Below, in pieces: positions 26,382 through 35,904 of a DNA stretch of 64,000 bases (position 1 is the stretch's first letter; every line of letters begins with the position of its first letter). Below the pieces are notes generated by a model. That model ran no database searches. It was not told the DNA's origin and saw nothing but the letters and a program-made list of their open reading frames with translations. The position numbers and the translations under genes were made by a program. Source of the DNA: Aliiroseovarius sp. (GTDB taxonomy: Bacteria > Pseudomonadota > Alphaproteobacteria > Rhodobacterales > Rhodobacteraceae); NCBI RefSeq assembly GCF_030148435.1, contig NZ_JASBTN010000007.1, forward strand, positions 1-64,000, given 5' to 3'.

Positions 26382-26924
26382 ATGTCCCGCATCGACGAAA
26401 GCAAGGAATTCATCCCGGTCCGCATTGCGGTCCTGACCGTGTCGGACACGCGGGGCCTGGATCAGGACCGCTCGGGCGACACGCTGGTGGGGCGGATCGA
26501 AGCGGCGGGGCATGTCCTGGCCGACCGAAAGATCATTCGCGACGAACGCGACGAGATTGCCGATCAGCTGCGCGCATGGACGCTGGACCCGGACATCGAC
26601 GTGATCATCTCGACCGGGGGCACCGGGCTGACCGGGCGCGATGTCAGCGTCGAGGCACATCGTGACGTCTATGAGAAAGAGATCGAGGCCTTCGGCACCG
26701 TCTTTACCATCGTTTCCATGAACAAGATCGGCACCTCTGCCGTGCAGAGCCGCGCGACCGGCGGGGTGGCCAATGGCACCTACCTCTTCGCGCTGCCCGG
26801 CTCGACCGGGGCCTGCAAGGATGCCTGGGACGAAATCCTGCAGTATCAGCTGGATTACCGCCATCTGCCCTGCAACTTCGTCGAGATTTTTCCCCGCCTG
26901 GACGAACATAAGCGACGGAAATGA
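26382..26924 (+). CDS. moaB: Molybdenum cofactor biosynthesis protein MoaB
   Basis: A 180-aa MoCF-fold protein that adenylates molybdopterin before metal insertion. The signature IISTGGTGLTGRDVSVEA and the C-terminal ALPGSTGACKDAWDEIL are present. An AGGAG RBS precedes the ATG. It follows the glycosylase on the same strand after 62 bp. Complements the mobA, mobB/moeA and fdhD genes at 31.9-35.1 kb in molybdoenzyme maturation. Confidence 0.93.
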   Translation: MSRIDESKEFIPVRIAVLTVSDTRGLDQDRSGDTLVGRIEAAGHVLADRKIIRDERDEIADQLRAWTLDPDIDVIISTGGTGLTGRDVSVEAHRDVYEKEIEAFGTVFTIVSMNKIGTSAVQSRATGGVANGTYLFALPGSTGACKDAWDEILQYQLDYRHLPCNFVEIFPRLDEHKRRK

Positions 26925-27020
26925 CCTGTTCGCCCGTAAAGTGCTTGTGACGGCAGCCCGCTTGCGTCGCGCGCGCACAATGGGCAGATTTGACGAAGGT
27001 TCGAAAAAGCGAGGCATTTC

Positions 27021-28475
27021 ATGCGTTTTCTCACCCGCAGCCTGACCGGGCTGCTGCTCGTCGCGTTGACGCTTGGGCTCCTGGCTTGGGCCGGGCGCAC
27101 CGCCTATGACGCCGTTCAGGCCCGCATGGCGCAGGACACCGGCCTGCGTCCGGCACGTGAACGCGTGTTGGGAGTGAATGTGGTCACAGTGGCCCCCGGT
27201 CAGGCCAGACCGACGCTCAGCGCGTTCGGGGAATTGCGGTCGCGCCGGGTGCTGGAGCTGCGCGCGGCCTCTGGCGGCACGCTGGTCGAGCTGGCGGACG
27301 GGTTCGAAGAAGGCGGCACGGTCACGGCCGGCGACCTACTGGCCCGCATCGACCCCACTGATTTCGAAAGTGCTCTTGTGATTGCCCGGGCCGAGGCGGC
27401 CCAGGCCGCCGCGGACCTGGCCGATGCCGAACAGGCCCTGGAACTGGCGGGCGATGACCTGGCCAATGCTGAACGGCAGGCCGCGCTGCGGGCTGCCGCC
27501 CTGACCCGGCAGAGGGATCTGGTCGCTCGCGGCGTGGGAACCGAGGCCGCAGTCGAAACCGCCGCCCTGGCCGCCGCCGCCGCCGACCAGGCGGTGCTGT
27601 CGCGCCGTCAGGCCCTGGCCACGGCTGCGCTGAAACGTGTTTCCGCCCAAACTGCACTGGAACGGGCCCGGGTCAATCTGGCGGATGCCGAACGCGATCT
27701 GGCCGACACGGAAATCCGCGCCGAATTCTCGGGCACGCTGTCCGACGTCACCGTGGTACGGGGCCGTCTGGTGCAGACGAACGAGAGGTTGGCGCAGTTG
27801 ATCGACCCCGAGGCGCTGGAGGTCAGCTTCCGCCTTTCGACGGCGCAATATACCCGTCTGCTCGATGAAGCTGGTGCACTCAGCCGCACACCGGTGCAGG
27901 TAACAATGGACGTGGCCGGGGTGGACCTGGTCGCAACGGGCGTCATTGACCGTGAAAGCGCGGTGGTGGGGGAAGGGCTGACCGGGCGTCTCCTGTTTGC
28001 CCGCCTCGACGCCGCAGCCGGGTTCCGTCCGGGCGATTTCGTCACGGTATCCGTGGAGGAGCCACCGCTGGAACGCGTGGCGCTGCTGCCGGCATCGGCG
28101 GTGGATGCAATGGGGACCGTGCTGGTGCTGGGCGAGGGCGAGCGGCTGGAGCTGGCCGAGGTCGACCTGCTGCGCCGTCAGGGTGATGATGTGCTGGTAC
28201 GCGCGCCGGGCCTCGCGGGCCGCGAAGTGGTCGCCGAACGCAATCCTCTTCTGGGTGAGGGTATTCGTGTGCGCCCGATCCGCGCCGATGCCAAGGTGCC
28301 CGACGCGCCGGAAACCGTGCGCCTGGATGATGCCCGCCGCGCGGCCCTGGTGGCCTTTGTCGAAAGCAACGCACGCATGCCGGAGGACGTGAAGGCGCGG
28401 CTTCTGAAAACCTTGCAGCAGGACGAGGTTCCGCTTCAGACTGTTGAGCGGCTGGAAGGCCGCATGGGGGGCTGA
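27021..28475 (+). CDS. RND efflux periplasmic adaptor (HlyD/MFP family)
   Basis: A 484-aa membrane-fusion protein with an N-terminal anchor helix (LTGLLLVALTLGLLAWAG), a split biotinyl-lipoyl domain (GTLVELADGFEEGGTVTAGDLLARID), a long Ala-rich coiled-coil hairpin (about residues 115-230) and beta-barrel/membrane-proximal regions. It links the inner-membrane pump encoded 3 bp downstream to an outer-membrane channel. No tolC-like gene is nearby, so the channel must be supplied elsewhere. Substrate unknown. Confidence 0.9.
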   Translation: MRFLTRSLTGLLLVALTLGLLAWAGRTAYDAVQARMAQDTGLRPARERVLGVNVVTVAPGQARPTLSAFGELRSRRVLELRAASGGTLVELADGFEEGGTVTAGDLLARIDPTDFESALVIARAEAAQAAADLADAEQALELAGDDLANAERQAALRAAALTRQRDLVARGVGTEAAVETAALAAAAADQAVLSRRQALATAALKRVSAQTALERARVNLADAERDLADTEIRAEFSGTLSDVTVVRGRLVQTNERLAQLIDPEALEVSFRLSTAQYTRLLDEAGALSRTPVQVTMDVAGVDLVATGVIDRESAVVGEGLTGRLLFARLDAAAGFRPGDFVTVSVEEPPLERVALLPASAVDAMGTVLVLGEGERLELAEVDLLRRQGDDVLVRAPGLAGREVVAERNPLLGEGIRVRPIRADAKVPDAPETVRLDDARRAALVAFVESNARMPEDVKARLLKTLQQDEVPLQTVERLEGRMGG

Positions 28476-28478
28476 GCC

Positions 28479-31400
28479 ATGTTTACGCCCACTGGAATTC
28501 TCAGCTATTTCACCCGCCATGCCACGGTGGCCAACCTGCTGCTGATCATGATGATCGCCGCCGGGCTGGTGACTTACCCGAACATGCGCGCGCAGTTCTT
28601 CCCGGATTCGGTGGTCGAAAGCGTGACCGTGAACGTGGTCTGGGAGGGCGCCGGTGCCGAGGATGTGGACGAGGCCATCGTGCAGGTCATGGAACCGTCC
28701 CTGCTGGCCGTTGAAGGGGTGGAAAGCAGCGCGTCGCGCTCGCGCGAGGGCTCGGCCAGGATATTTCTGGAGTTCGAGACCGGCTGGGACATGGCCCGTG
28801 CCGCCGATGATGTGCAGGCGGCGGTGGACACGATCTCGGACCTTCCGGAGGACGCCGAGGACGCCACCGTGCGCCGTGGCGCCTGGCGCGACACTGTGAC
28901 GGACGTGGCGATCACCGGCCCTGTCGGGGTCGACCAGCTGGGCCGCTTTGCCGACGAATTCACCGTGCGCCTGTTCAACGAAGGCGTGACCCGGACCTCC
29001 ATTACCGGGGTCGTCGCACCGGAAACCATCGTCGAGGTGCCCTCGCTGTCCCTGATGCGCCATGACGTGACCATGGCCCAGATCGCTGCCGCCATTGCCG
29101 AGGAAGCGGATGCGGATCCGGCGGGCAACATGGCCTCCGGCGCGGCCCGGGTGCGCACGGGTGTCGCAAAACGCACACCCGACGAGATTGCCGCGATCGT
29201 CCTGCGCTCGAACGCGGATGGATCGAACCTGACCGTTGGCGACGTGGCAAACGTCCGGGTTGAAGGCATTGACCGGGCACGTGCCTATTTCGTGGGCGAC
29301 GACCCCGCAATTCAGGTCAATGTCGCGCGCTCGGCCCAGGGGGACGCGGTCGAGATACAGGAAGTCGTCGAAGAAGTCGCCGCCGAGATGTTGCTGTCCC
29401 TGCCCAAGGGGGTGGGGATCGAAATGTTCCACACCCGCTCCGAGGTTATCTCCTCGCGCCTCGAAATGCTGACCCGCAACGGGTTGCAGGGGCTCGGGCT
29501 GGTGGTGCTTCTGCTGTTCCTGTTCCTCAACGCGCGGATTGCCTTCTGGGTGGCGGCGGGCATCCCGGTTGCCATGCTGACCGCGATTGCGCTGATGTAT
29601 ATGGCCGGTTTGACCATCAACATGATCAGCCTCTTTGCCCTGATCATCACCCTGGGCATCGTGGTGGACGATGCCATCGTGGTCGGGGAACATGCCGATT
29701 TCCGGTCGCGGCACCTTGGCGAAGGCCCGGTCGAAGCCGCCGAGAATGCCGCCAGGCGCATGTTCCCGCCGGTGTTTTCCTCGACCCTGACCACGGTCAT
29801 AGCCTTCTTTGGGCTGATGGCCATCGGCGGACGGTTCGGCAATACCATCGCGGCCATTCCATTTACCGTCATCGTGGTGCTGATCGCATCGCTCGTGGAA
29901 TGTTTCCTGATCCTGCCGAACCACATGGCCCATGCGCTGACCCATACCGCAAAGCAGCATTGGTATGACTGGCCCTCGCGCCAGGTAAACAAGGGGTTCC
30001 GCCTGGTGCGCGACCGCCTGTTCCGCAGGCTGATGCGGGTGGTGATCTTTGCACGGTACCCGGTGTTGGCGGGGGCCATTCTGGTGCTGGTGTCCGCTGC
30101 GGCCTTCTTCATCCGGGGCGATCTGCCCTTCCGCTTCTTCAACGCACCTGAGCAGGGCGTGGTGTCGGCCAATTTCGCCATGGTCGAAGGGGCCACGCGC
30201 GACGATACGATCGAGATGATGAAACTGGTGCAGCAGGTGGTCGAGGATATCGGCGGCGAGTTCGAGGCCGAATACGGCGTGCATCCGGCCGCCTTTGTGA
30301 TCTCCGGTGTTGGCGGCGGGCAGGGGCGTGGCCTGTCGGGCGTGGACACCAAGGACGCGGATCTGCTGGGCTCGATCTCGATCGAGATGGTGGATGCCGA
30401 CCTGCGCCCCTACACCAGTTTCGACTTTGTCGCCCGCTTGCAGGACGCGGTGCCGCGCCACCCGATGCTGGAGGTGCTGTCCTTCCGTGGCGTCCGCCAT
30501 GGGCCGGGCGGGGACGCGTTGGATATCGATCTTTACGGTGCCGATGCCGAGGTTCTGAAATCCGCCGCCGAAGGGTTGAAGGAACTTCTGGCGCAATTCC
30601 CCGAGATCAGCGCGGTCGAGGATACGCTGGCCTATGACAAGGAAGAGCTGGTGCTGGAACTGACCCCGCAGGGCCAGGCGCTGGGCTTTACCATCGACGC
30701 GCTGGGCCGGGTCATCCGCAACCGTCTGGGCGGGATCGAGGCGGCGACCTACCCGGACGGCACGCGGTCTGCCGCGATCCGGGTGGAGCTGCCCGAAGGC
30801 GAATTGTCTGCAGATTTCCTGGAGGCCGCGCAGATGCGCACCACGGCGGGGGAATACGTGGCCTTGGGCGATATCGTCACCGTGACCTCGCGCAATGGCT
30901 TTTCCACGGTGCGGCGGGAAAACGGTATTCGTCTGGTCGGTGTGAATGGCGATATCGACGAGGGCGACGCGGCCCGGGCCGAGGAAATCACCCGTGCCCT
31001 GACCAGCGAAATCCTGCCCGAAGTGGCGGGGAGGTTCGGCGTGGAATACCGGCTGGGTGGGCTGGCGGAACAGGAAAAGGAATTCCTGAACGAGGCGCGC
31101 ACCGGGCTGATCATGAGCCTTCTGGGCATCTATCTGGTGCTGGCCTGGATTTTCTCCAGCTGGTCGCGCCCGCTGGTGGTCATGTCGATCATCCCCTTCG
31201 GCCTGATCGGCGCGATCTGGGGACACCTGCAATGGGACGTGCCGTTGAGCCTGTTCTCCGTCATCGGGCTCATTGGCATGACGGGGATCATCATCAACGA
31301 TTCGATCGTGCTGGTGGGCACGATCGACGACTACGCGAAGGAAAGGGGCCTGTTCCCCGCCATCATCGACGGCACCGCGGACCGGCTGCGCCCGGTCCTT

Positions 31401-31823
31401 CTGACCACGCTGACCACGGTGCTGGGGCTGATGCCGCTGCTCTACGAAGGTTCACGGCAGGCGGAGTTTCTGAAGCCGACCGTCATTACCCTGACCTACG
31501 GGCTGGCCTTCGGCATGGTGCTGGTGCTGCTGGTGGTGCCGGCGCTGTTGGCGATGCAGAGCGACCTTGGCCGCATGACCCGCGCCCTGCGGCGCGTGCC
31601 CCGCGCGCGTCGTGCCCGGGGGCTGCAGGCCGGGCTGGCGCTTGTCGCGCTGGGGCTGGTTGGCGTCTTTGCCGCGACCCTGGGGCCCGCGGTGGTCAGC
31701 GGCACCGGCATGACCGCTGCTTTCGGCCAATTTGCCCTGGGGTCCTTGGCCGTGGTGACTGGTGGCGGTGTGATCCTGGGACTGGTGATGTGGCTCGCTT
31801 CCCGGCGTGGCTCCCACCCTTGA
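28479..31823 (+). CDS. RND-family efflux permease with C-terminal extension
   Basis: A 1114-aa HAE1-like proton-driven pump. The N-terminus (FTRHATVANLLLIMMIAAG) is TM1; the TM4 proton-relay Asp pair is in LGIVVDDAIVVGE; large periplasmic loops lie at about residues 35-330 and 560-870; TM10-12 include GLIGMTGIIINDSIVLVG and LTTLTTVLGLMPLLYEG. Standard RND proteins end soon after TM12 (VVPALLAMQSD); here about 80 further residues hold two more hydrophobic helices. It sits 3 bp after the adaptor gene. Substrate cannot be inferred. Confidence 0.92.
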   Translation: MFTPTGILSYFTRHATVANLLLIMMIAAGLVTYPNMRAQFFPDSVVESVTVNVVWEGAGAEDVDEAIVQVMEPSLLAVEGVESSASRSREGSARIFLEFETGWDMARAADDVQAAVDTISDLPEDAEDATVRRGAWRDTVTDVAITGPVGVDQLGRFADEFTVRLFNEGVTRTSITGVVAPETIVEVPSLSLMRHDVTMAQIAAAIAEEADADPAGNMASGAARVRTGVAKRTPDEIAAIVLRSNADGSNLTVGDVANVRVEGIDRARAYFVGDDPAIQVNVARSAQGDAVEIQEVVEEVAAEMLLSLPKGVGIEMFHTRSEVISSRLEMLTRNGLQGLGLVVLLLFLFLNARIAFWVAAGIPVAMLTAIALMYMAGLTINMISLFALIITLGIVVDDAIVVGEHADFRSRHLGEGPVEAAENAARRMFPPVFSSTLTTVIAFFGLMAIGGRFGNTIAAIPFTVIVVLIASLVECFLILPNHMAHALTHTAKQHWYDWPSRQVNKGFRLVRDRLFRRLMRVVIFARYPVLAGAILVLVSAAAFFIRGDLPFRFFNAPEQGVVSANFAMVEGATRDDTIEMMKLVQQVVEDIGGEFEAEYGVHPAAFVISGVGGGQGRGLSGVDTKDADLLGSISIEMVDADLRPYTSFDFVARLQDAVPRHPMLEVLSFRGVRHGPGGDALDIDLYGADAEVLKSAAEGLKELLAQFPEISAVEDTLAYDKEELVLELTPQGQALGFTIDALGRVIRNRLGGIEAATYPDGTRSAAIRVELPEGELSADFLEAAQMRTTAGEYVALGDIVTVTSRNGFSTVRRENGIRLVGVNGDIDEGDAARAEEITRALTSEILPEVAGRFGVEYRLGGLAEQEKEFLNEARTGLIMSLLGIYLVLAWIFSSWSRPLVVMSIIPFGLIGAIWGHLQWDVPLSLFSVIGLIGMTGIIINDSIVLVGTIDDYAKERGLFPAIIDGTADRLRPVLLTTLTTVLGLMPLLYEGSRQAEFLKPTVITLTYGLAFGMVLVLLVVPALLAMQSDLGRMTRALRRVPRARRARGLQAGLALVALGLVGVFAATLGPAVVSGTGMTAAFGQFALGSLAVVTGGGVILGLVMWLASRRGSHP

Positions 31824-31864
31824 GGGGGTAGGTCGGGGGTGGGTCCGGGGCAGGTGGCTAAAGG

Positions 31865-33634
31865 CTACACCCCGTAACTCCCATAGGGGTAGAAGGTGAC
31901 AAGGTCGCCCTCGGCGATCTCGCGGCCTTCGTCGCCGAATTCGACCAGCCCGTCGGCCCAGGCGAGGCCCGAGATCAGGCCGGAGCCTTCCGACCGGAAC
32001 GCCTCGACCCGCCCGTCTGCTCCCATCCGCGCGCGTATGAACTCGCGGCGGCCGGGTTTCTTGCGTTTCGAAAAGGCGGCGGGCACCTGGTAGCCCTGCG
32101 GGCTCAGCCAGCCGCTGCCGGCCAGCACCGACAGCGATGGGCGCGCGAAAATCAGCGCGGTGATCAGCGCGGCCACCGGGTTGCCCGGCAGGCCGAAGAC
32201 CGGCACACCCTTCCATAGCGCCAGCGCCAGCGGGCGGCCCGGCTTGATCGCGATGCGCCAGGTCGTCAGTTGCCCTTCACCGGACAGGATGGCCGAGACA
32301 TGGTCTTCTTCGCCCGCCGAGGCCCCGCCGGAGGTCAGAACCACATCGACCCGTTCCGCTGCCGCGTCCAAAGCCGCACGGATGGCCCCCCGGTCGTCGG
32401 GCGCATGGCCCAGGTCCACCGCCTCGTGGCCCCAGCGGGCGGCCAGTGCCAGCAGCATCGGGCGGTTGGCGTCGAATGTGTGGGCCGGGTTGTCCGAGCT
32501 TCCGGGGGTGACGATTTCATCCCCGGTGGACAGTACGCCCACGCGCAGGCGGGTCTGCACCTGCACCCGCGCCACGCCCACGGCGCAGAGCAGGGCAATC
32601 TCCGGTGCACCGATGCGTGTGCCCTTGGGCAGGGCCACGGCGCCCGCGGCCACGTCCTCGCCCGCGCGGCGGGTGTTCGCGCCCTTCTTCGCCCCGGCGG
32701 TGAAGGCCACGTGGCCCTCGCTCAGTGATACGTCCTCTTGCAGGACCACAGTATCCACGCCCGGCGGCACCAGCGCGCCGGTCAGGATGCGCACGGCATG
32801 GCCGGGCGGCACGGTGCCGGGGAAAGGGGATCCGGCAGCGGAGCGGCCTTTGACCAGGGGCAGCACCGGATCGCCCGCAGGCAGGCTGGCATGGGTGAAA
32901 CCATAGCCATCCACCGCCGAGTTCGCGCCCGGAGGGTTGGAGCGTTGCGCCAGCGCGTCAGCCGCCAGCACGCGGCCCGCGGCCTCGGCCACGGCAACCT
33001 CCTCCATTCCCACAACCGGCGACAGCCCGTCGCGCAGCAGGGCCAGCGCGTCATCGACCGGGGTCCAGTTCACGCCCGGCGGCAGGGCGAAACAGTCGTT
33101 CTTGAGCCTGGGCGGGGTGATCTCGGGGGTGCTGCGGGCCGCCAACCCGGTCTGTTGCAGGATGAAATCCGCAAGCGCGGCGGTGTCGTCCAGGTCGAGG
33201 ACGGGTTGGGTCAGCCCGGCAATGGGTTCGTCGCTGGCCACCAGTTTTACCGTGCCATTCTCGCGGGCAATCAGGTCGGTGCCGGTTGCGGCGCGGTGGG
33301 CCTCGATCTTGGGATGTGCCTCGGTCTTGAACCCCTCGACCAGCGCGATGTCGCAGGGGCCCAGACGGGTCAGCAGCTCGGGCAGCGAGGGTTTCGCCTC
33401 CCCGCGCAGCTCATGCATCTGCGCCACCCGCGCCTCGCTGGCCAGCACCACCTCGCGCGCGCCCGCCTGTCGGTGGCGCCAACTGTCGGTGCCCTTGTGA
33501 TCGACATCCGCAGAATGATGGCTGTTCTTGATGGTCGAGACAGTGAACCCGCGCGCGGTCAGGTGTTCGACCAGCCGCACCACCAGCCCGGTCTTGCCGG
33601 AGTTCTTCCAGCCGATGACACCGAAAACCTTCAT
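31865..33634 (-). CDS. moeA: MobB-MoeA fusion, molybdenum cofactor synthesis
   Basis: A 589-aa bifunctional protein. Residues 1-165 are MobB, a GTP-binding adaptor (P-loop GWKNSGKTG, residues 8-16; the conserved HHS and DLVEGFK-like IALVEGFK). Residues about 175-589 are MoeA, which inserts molybdate into adenylated molybdopterin (NPPGANSAVDGYGF, VLSTGDEIV, TSGGASAGEEDHV, GLPGNPVAALI). The ATG at 33634 overlaps the mobA stop (ATGA). Both halves look intact, so the fusion should be functional. Convergent with the RND gene. Confidence 0.93.
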   Translation of the reverse strand: MKVFGVIGWKNSGKTGLVVRLVEHLTARGFTVSTIKNSHHSADVDHKGTDSWRHRQAGAREVVLASEARVAQMHELRGEAKPSLPELLTRLGPCDIALVEGFKTEAHPKIEAHRAATGTDLIARENGTVKLVASDEPIAGLTQPVLDLDDTAALADFILQQTGLAARSTPEITPPRLKNDCFALPPGVNWTPVDDALALLRDGLSPVVGMEEVAVAEAAGRVLAADALAQRSNPPGANSAVDGYGFTHASLPAGDPVLPLVKGRSAAGSPFPGTVPPGHAVRILTGALVPPGVDTVVLQEDVSLSEGHVAFTAGAKKGANTRRAGEDVAAGAVALPKGTRIGAPEIALLCAVGVARVQVQTRLRVGVLSTGDEIVTPGSSDNPAHTFDANRPMLLALAARWGHEAVDLGHAPDDRGAIRAALDAAAERVDVVLTSGGASAGEEDHVSAILSGEGQLTTWRIAIKPGRPLALALWKGVPVFGLPGNPVAALITALIFARPSLSVLAGSGWLSPQGYQVPAAFSKRKKPGRREFIRARMGADGRVEAFRSEGSGLISGLAWADGLVEFGDEGREIAEGDLVTFYPYGSYGV

Positions 33635-34251
33635 GAGGCGGCTCCTTGCAAAAGGGTTTCCGCCCGGGCCAGATCCTCGGGCGTGTTGACGTTGAAGAAC
33701 GGGTCGAAGGGCTGGTCCGGCCATACGGCCTGCGCCGCCCCGTGTGCCCGGGTAAAGACCACGACCTTGCGGGTGCCCGCCTCCAGTGCCGCGCGCAGCT
33801 CGTCGCGCAGGGCTACGGACCAGAGGCCGAAGGTGGGCTGGCGCATCGGCCCGCGTTCCGCATCATGCGTGGCCGCCAGCGCAATCGGGGCGCTGGCCTC
33901 TTCGGCTGCCAGCATCAGGCGCGGGACAAGGTCGCAGGGAAAGAAGGGCGTATCGCCCGCGGCGGTGACGATCCAGCCTGCGCCCTGACCTGCGGCCCAG
34001 TCGAGCCCGGCCAGCACGCCAGCCAGAGGACCCGCGAACCCCCCGATCGAGTCGGCAATGACCGGCAGGGCCCCGTCGAACCGCGCCGGGTCGCCATTTG
34101 CGTTCAGGGCAATGCCTGCCACCTGCGGCTCCAACCGGTCCACGACCGAAGACAGAAGCGTGCCCCGGCCCAAAGGCAGGAGCGCCTTGTCGCCGCCGCC
34201 CATGCGCGTGGCAAGGCCACCGGCGAGGATGATGCCGAGAGGTTGTTTCAT
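33631..34251 (-). CDS. mobA: Molybdenum cofactor guanylyltransferase MobA
   Basis: A 206-aa nucleotidyltransferase that adds GMP to Mo-molybdopterin, giving the MGD cofactor needed by DMSO-reductase-family enzymes such as formate dehydrogenase. Signatures are GIILAGGLATRMGGGDKALLPL (GTP binding), ADSIGGFAGPLAGVLAGL and TAAGDTPFFP. Overlaps fdhD upstream and mobB/moeA downstream by 4 bp each, so the three form one translational unit. Confidence 0.95.
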   Translation of the reverse strand: MKQPLGIILAGGLATRMGGGDKALLPLGRGTLLSSVVDRLEPQVAGIALNANGDPARFDGALPVIADSIGGFAGPLAGVLAGLDWAAGQGAGWIVTAAGDTPFFPCDLVPRLMLAAEEASAPIALAATHDAERGPMRQPTFGLWSVALRDELRAALEAGTRKVVVFTRAHGAAQAVWPDQPFDPFFNVNTPEDLARAETLLQGAAS

Positions 34252-35147
34252 CCCTCACCCCCCTTGCGGCGGTGTTTCCTGTCCTCGCGGGGCGCGTGGG
34301 CCGGGTCCATGTCGCGGACCAGCCGGTCTTCGCCCGACAGGCAGGTAAAGCGCTGGCCCTTCATGCGGCCGATCAGGGTCAGGCCGACCTCCTGCGCGAT
34401 CTCGACGCCCCAGGCGGTGAACCCGGAGCGGCTGGCCAGCGTCGGGATGCCCATCTGCGCGGTCTTGATCACCATCTCCGAGGTCAGCCGCCCGGTGGTG
34501 TAAAGGATCTTGTCCGCCGGATCGACGCCTTCGGCCAGCATCCAGCCGGCCACCTTGTCGACCGCGTTATGGCGGCCCACGTCCTCCATGTAGACCAGCG
34601 GGCGGTCGCCCCGGCACAGCACCGTGCCATGGATCGCGCCGGCCTCCAGATACAGGGACGGGGTGCGGTTGATCTTGTGCGCCAAAGCGTAGAGCCAGCT
34701 GGAGCGCACCGGAGTGGCCGGCAGGGTCAACCCCTCGAGCCCCTCCATCATGTCGCCGAAAACCGTGCCGACCGCACAGCCCGAGGTGCGGGTCTTTTTT
34801 TCCAGCTTCTCTTCATAGGTGGTCTGCGACGCAGTGCGCACGACCACAGTGTCGATGTCCGCGTCGTAATCCACGCCGACAACGTCATCGGCGCCCGACA
34901 GCATGCCCTGGTTCTTCAGAAACCCCAGAGCCAGGTAGTCCGGGTAGTCGCCGATGGTCATGGCCGTGACGATCTCGCGCGCATTCAGGAAGATGGTCAG
35001 CGGGCGTTCCTCCACCACGGCGATCTCGACCGGCTGGCCATGTTCGTCATGCCCCGCCACCCGGCGGGTCAGGCGGGGGGCGGTGGGGTCGGGGGCGATC
35101 AGGTAGTCGGCGGCCGGATCAGAGGCGTTGTCTGTGGTCAATTGCAT
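34248..35147 (-). CDS. fdhD: Formate dehydrogenase accessory sulfurtransferase FdhD
   Basis: A 299-aa protein that carries sulfur from a cysteine desulfurase to the Mo-bisMGD cofactor of formate dehydrogenase. The GRHNAVDKV motif and the C-terminal TTGRLTSEMVIKTAQMGIP are typical. The catalytic loop reads TSGCAVGT: C124 matches the essential first cysteine of the E. coli CxxC, and the second is Gly. Its C-terminal RKHRRKGG tail is basic. First gene of the Moco cluster, divergent from azlC; a fdh operon itself is not in the window. Confidence 0.92.
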   Translation of the reverse strand: MQLTTDNASDPAADYLIAPDPTAPRLTRRVAGHDEHGQPVEIAVVEERPLTIFLNAREIVTAMTIGDYPDYLALGFLKNQGMLSGADDVVGVDYDADIDTVVVRTASQTTYEEKLEKKTRTSGCAVGTVFGDMMEGLEGLTLPATPVRSSWLYALAHKINRTPSLYLEAGAIHGTVLCRGDRPLVYMEDVGRHNAVDKVAGWMLAEGVDPADKILYTTGRLTSEMVIKTAQMGIPTLASRSGFTAWGVEIAQEVGLTLIGRMKGQRFTCLSGEDRLVRDMDPAHAPREDRKHRRKGGEG

Positions 35148-35160
35148 CTCCGCTGATTTG

Positions 35161-35170
35161 CCCCTAGGGG
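35161..35170. promoter_or_regulatory. Palindrome in the fdhD/azlC divergent gap
   Basis: CCCCTAGGGG is a perfect 10-bp palindrome in the 49-bp gap between the divergent fdhD and azlC starts. With so little space both promoters must overlap it. It may be an operator, but no known regulator site is recognised. Confidence 0.35.
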
Positions 35171-35196
35171 GGTAGAAGGCAATCTAGGACCGAGAC

Positions 35197-35904
35197 ATGG
35201 CAACGTCCAACCGGAAATCTATCTATCTTCAGGGGGTGAGCGATGGCGCGCCCTTCGTTCTGGTGGTGGTGCCCTTTGCGCTGCTCTTTGGTGTGGTGGG
35301 AACCGAGGCGGGGTTGAGCCTGGCCGAGGTCATGGGGTTTTCGGTGCTGGTGATCGCCGGGGCGGCGCAGTTCACCGCGTTGCAACTGATGGTCGAAGAG
35401 GCGCCGACGGTAATCATCATCGCCACGGCGCTTGCGGTTAACCTGCGCATGGCGATGTATTCGGCCTCTCTGACGCCCTACCTGGGGCGGGCGACGGTCT
35501 GGCAGCGGGCTTGCGTGGCCTATCTTCTGGTCGATCAGTCCTATGCGCTGAGTCATCTGAAATACGAGAACGAGCCCAAGCTTACGCTTTCTGAACGGCT
35601 GCGCTATTTCTTCGGTGTGCTCACCCCGGTGGCGCCGGGCTGGTATGTGGCGAGCTTTGTGGGCGCGGTGGCCGGGGGGGCAATCCCGCCGGAATTCGCG
35701 CTGGATTTCGCCGTGCCGATTACCTTTCTCGCGATGATCGCCCCGGCGCTGCGCACGGTGGCCCATGTGGCGGCAGCGGCGGTGTCGGTCTCGGGCACGC
35801 TGGTGCTGGTCTGGATGCCCTATGGCACCGGGTTGCTGGTTGCGGCCGTCGTGGCCATGGTGGTCGGCGCCCAGGTCGAGTTGTGGATGGAGAAACGCGC
35901 ATGA
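35197..35904 (+). CDS. azlC: AzlC-family branched-chain amino acid permease, large subunit
   Basis: A 235-aa membrane protein with about seven helices; the family segment VLVIAGAAQFTALQLM and NLRMAMYSASLTPYL are visible. AzlC and AzlD form an exporter of branched-chain amino acids or analogues. The ATG is preceded by CTAGGA. Its stop overlaps the azlD start by 4 bp. Divergent from fdhD. Confidence 0.9.
   Translation: MATSNRKSIYLQGVSDGAPFVLVVVPFALLFGVVGTEAGLSLAEVMGFSVLVIAGAAQFTALQLMVEEAPTVIIIATALAVNLRMAMYSASLTPYLGRATVWQRACVAYLLVDQSYALSHLKYENEPKLTLSERLRYFFGVLTPVAPGWYVASFVGAVAGGAIPPEFALDFAVPITFLAMIAPALRTVAHVAAAAVSVSGTLVLVWMPYGTGLLVAAVVAMVVGAQVELWMEKRA

Noticed and set aside
27336-31232. 1298-aa minus-strand ORF
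   Set aside because: It is antisense to the adaptor and RND permease genes, has a His/Gln/Arg-rich composition with no family motif, and arises from the high-GC codon bias of the real genes.
31824-31864. Terminator between the RND gene and mobB/moeA
   Set aside because: Only weak GGTGGC/GCTACACC-type pairing and no T-run on either strand.
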